Shown: positions 63,101 to 64,000 of the stretch, piece by piece
Position numbering within the stretch: the first letter of the stretch is position 1
Layout: every line of letters begins with the position of its first letter
Source of the DNA: Acidobacteriota bacterium
GTDB taxonomy: Bacteria > Acidobacteriota > Terriglobia > UBA7540
Assembly: GCA_004298155.1 (NCBI GenBank)
Contig: SCRD01000018.1
Coordinates: 186,001-250,000 of the forward strand
Reading direction: 5' to 3'
DNA: 64,000 nt
Made by a program: the position numbers and the translations under genes
Notes under the pieces: generated by a model
Told to the model about the DNA's origin: nothing
Seen by the model: the letters and a program-made list of their open reading frames with translations, nothing else
Database searches by the model: none

Positions 63101-64000
63101 CAACCACACGGTGGCGTCGCCTTCTGCTCTTGCCTTGAGGCCAGTGAGCGTGAAGTTGGGGACTCTCAGCACGTTCCCGGCAATTTGGTAATCGGAAGTG
63201 AAATTCAAATTACCAGGGTTGATTTGCCGCGTCCTCAGCTTCAGATCACGCGCACGAATGCGGCCTTGTGCTGAAATCCCCTTTGCATCATAGTTCCCCG
63301 TCCCGTCCACATAGAGATAACCGCTTTCAAGCGGTGTAATCCTGAAAGCACGGGCGAATTTCTGAAGGCCGCCGTTTGTACGGAATTCAAAGTTTGCGGC
63401 GACCTGCGGCGCCCAACGCAGGGCCCCGGCAAGATGTCCACGAAAGTTTTCGATTTGCCAGGTAAGGGCCGGCACTTCAATCTGGTTGCCCGAGAGCCTG
63501 AATGTAGCGGCTAATGAGAGGTGCGGCCAGGTGCGGCCATGCCAGTCGATTGCGCTATCGGACGAGGCGATAGAGCCCAGGTAATGGCGGTCCCGGCTGA
63601 ATTGCACCTGGACCGCAGCGTTCCGGCCGGCCAACTGGAAAGGAATGCGCTGATTATTCCATCGCAAGGTAATGTGGCTTAGCGTCAGACGTTCGATCTC
63701 CAGGTTCAGCAATTCAGTCAGGCTCCGGTCGTTGGGGGGCTTTGCGGTGGCGCCTGGAAGATTGGTTGAGCCATCCGGGTAAGTTTGGACACGCAGTTCG
63801 GCCTCCTGCCACTGGAGGCTCCGAAGCAGAAGTCTGAACTGCGAAAGGGATTGCGGGCTGATGTTTGCCACCACATCGCTGGCTGAAAACAGAGGTTGAC
63901 TGAAGTCTTTCTCAAGTCCGTGGATTACCAGCCTGCGGATCCTGACTCTGAGGCGTAGAGGGCTGAACTCCATTCCTGCGAGCTCGACCTTTCCTCCGGT
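60194..64000 (-). CDS. tamB: Translocation and assembly module protein TamB-like (5' end cut by window)
   Basis: At least 1268 aa in an open frame running to the window edge. The visible N-terminal part (TGGKVELAGMEFSPLRLRVR, then IHGLEK) is the AsmA/TamB chorein-like start, but the membrane anchor would lie beyond the window. A very long beta-rich repeat region follows. The C-terminal DUF490/TamB domain is clear (FSYRSDPPLPTADILSLLAF, SQMTGRIQRLFGVSRIKFSP, LTYETSTANSQYRVIEFEF, ending ELKFRKRFK). TamB spans the periplasm and is thought to move phospholipids or assist outer-membrane protein assembly with TamA/BamA; that partner is not in view. The ATG at 63973 is not a likely start. Confidence 0.92.
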   Translation of the reverse strand, partial: TGGKVELAGMEFSPLRLRVRIRRLVIHGLEKDFSQPLFSASDVVANISPQSLSQFRLLLRSLQWQEAELRVQTYPDGSTNLPGATAKPPNDRSLTELLNLEIERLTLSHITLRWNNQRIPFQLAGRNAAVQVQFSRDRHYLGSIASSDSAIDWHGRTWPHLSLAATFRLSGNQIEVPALTWQIENFRGHLAGALRWAPQVAANFEFRTNGGLQKFARAFRITPLESGYLYVDGTGNYDAKGISAQGRIRARDLKLRTRQINPGNLNFTSDYQIAGNVLRVPNFTLTGLKARAEGDATVWLAKTPRQVALHSQFRNLDLTALMQATPHLMGAFEDLHPQSVVNGTVSAKWRERTGLQSQFDLRFSPPREQKVTGLPLSGQAKGSFAMGRRFMMTLNYAQISAPRSTMAAQGALGDNRSSLTLRFVTSDFEEWRPAARILIETRNPLPVVLHSQAVFTGKISGTFSNPEIEGQVSTGTFNYGGWTWDSFQAGIAVSAQRAQIESGQLKLGTSSLVLDVDAGLEGWRLEPHSKVRLSAAAKETPVAGLRAALNLKPSMQGLISGQAQVEGTVESLSGHGQIAVHEGEFAGVPFDLLSADILATKSNWNISNFKLVEGHGRADGSMQINPAERTFSANLHGRNFPLDQIHFLNPQMARSEANDRITGLVSFNLQGAGSFDKAQLHLGVDVTGLAWKGQQLGSVHGEGDWQDQQIKLQIKGGSGQAGNFQMAGNLETRGNWPLQLSGQYSGMRMDPWIEEFSGHSIAAAISASGAFSLEGPLKQSGQLAGSSQIQQLQINFPSLALSNEGPVEISYAGGNLKLNQFRLQGPSTNFVAGGSIHFGHRPTLDISARGKAAATLLSLLASGLQATGESDLQLRIRGSLSEPQLSGEIQVKDVGLGYSDLPFRLNAVNGTIKLKGERAVVSSLKGTIGGGTVSLTGFLVLQDTPRYQIRAELSQARVRYPADFTSVLDGNLTLVGTTAQGQLSGDVVVRNLFASENLNLVDFISGPNPFGGPYVSRPSNFASSISLNVGLASARPVRIETHDLRLVSDIDLHVQGTLANPVIVGNIYLRSGDTIFRGNRYTLTRGDISMANPFRTEPVLDLQVHTRVEKYDLTLEISGPPDQIRFSYRSDPPLPTADILSLLAFGYSRRMEEFSPEAKNPFSSASASALLSQALSSQMTGRIQRLFGVSRIKFSPASTELGTLSGPVLTVEQQLSPALTLTYETSTANSQYRVIEFEFTVNPRMSVRGFRDQNGIFGLELKFRKRFK

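Overview
The window looks like a chromosome segment of a soil-type Acidobacteriota bacterium. This is inferred from family content, since no rRNA or other phylogenetic marker is present: an Oar-like TonB receptor with an N-terminal carboxypeptidase-regulatory domain, a CRTAC1/ASPIC-UnbV FG-GAP protein, exported TPR proteins, DUF4091/DUF4832/DUF5107 secreted proteins and tandem lactonase-like beta-propellers. Coding density is high. Both window ends cut genes: a TonB receptor on the left and a TamB-like protein on the right.

Layout. 0-7 kb: outer-membrane receptor, exported TPR protein and FG-GAP/ASPIC protein. 7-12.4 kb: a nitrilase-family amidase, a three-gene nickel/cobalt ECF transporter (fused MN subunit, Q, and O with a histidine-rich tail) and a ROK sugar kinase. 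12.4-17 kb: DUF58 and MoxR genes, normally neighbours, here separated by a triple-BON periplasmic protein, a small ORF and a DUF1648 membrane protein. 17.2-19.8 kb: tRNA-Val(CAC), an exported protein with three RidA domains and a Tat-type aldo/keto reductase. 19.8-33.3 kb: a run of exported proteins suggestive of glycan breakdown (DUF4091 plus CBM-like domain, amidohydrolase, DUF4832, DUF5107-TPR, NodB-type deacetylase, GH20). 33.5-36.4 kb: an APC permease, an M20 peptidase and tRNA-Gln(CUG).

The 3' end of tRNA-Gln abuts a frameshifted remnant of a tyrosine integrase, the footprint of an old integrative element. It is followed by an AT-rich promoter region and the most unusual part of the window: two consecutive giant genes (1629 and 1545 aa) that I cannot assign to any family. 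The first has a twin-arginine signal, a charged and proline-rich linker with a duplicated motif, and a beta-rich C-terminus. The second has no signal peptide. They look like one operon and are the best candidate here for an undescribed system.

46.7-64 kb: TPM protein, nucleotidyltransferase and LemA in a row; a second NodB deacetylase overlapping a DUF4015 glycoside-hydrolase-like gene; a 55-aa single-span membrane protein; a beta-lactamase-family protein with a membrane tail; thiG; an FtsB/DivIC-type division protein; cutA; two paralogous beta-propeller proteins; and TamB. Two diverged copies of a dispersed palindromic repeat (cores GTCATTCTGAGCG and GTCATTCCGAG) lie in intergenic regions near 25.4 and 33.4 kb. 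No CRISPR array, rRNA or intact insertion sequence was seen. All assignments rest on reading motifs by eye; no database search or computation was run.
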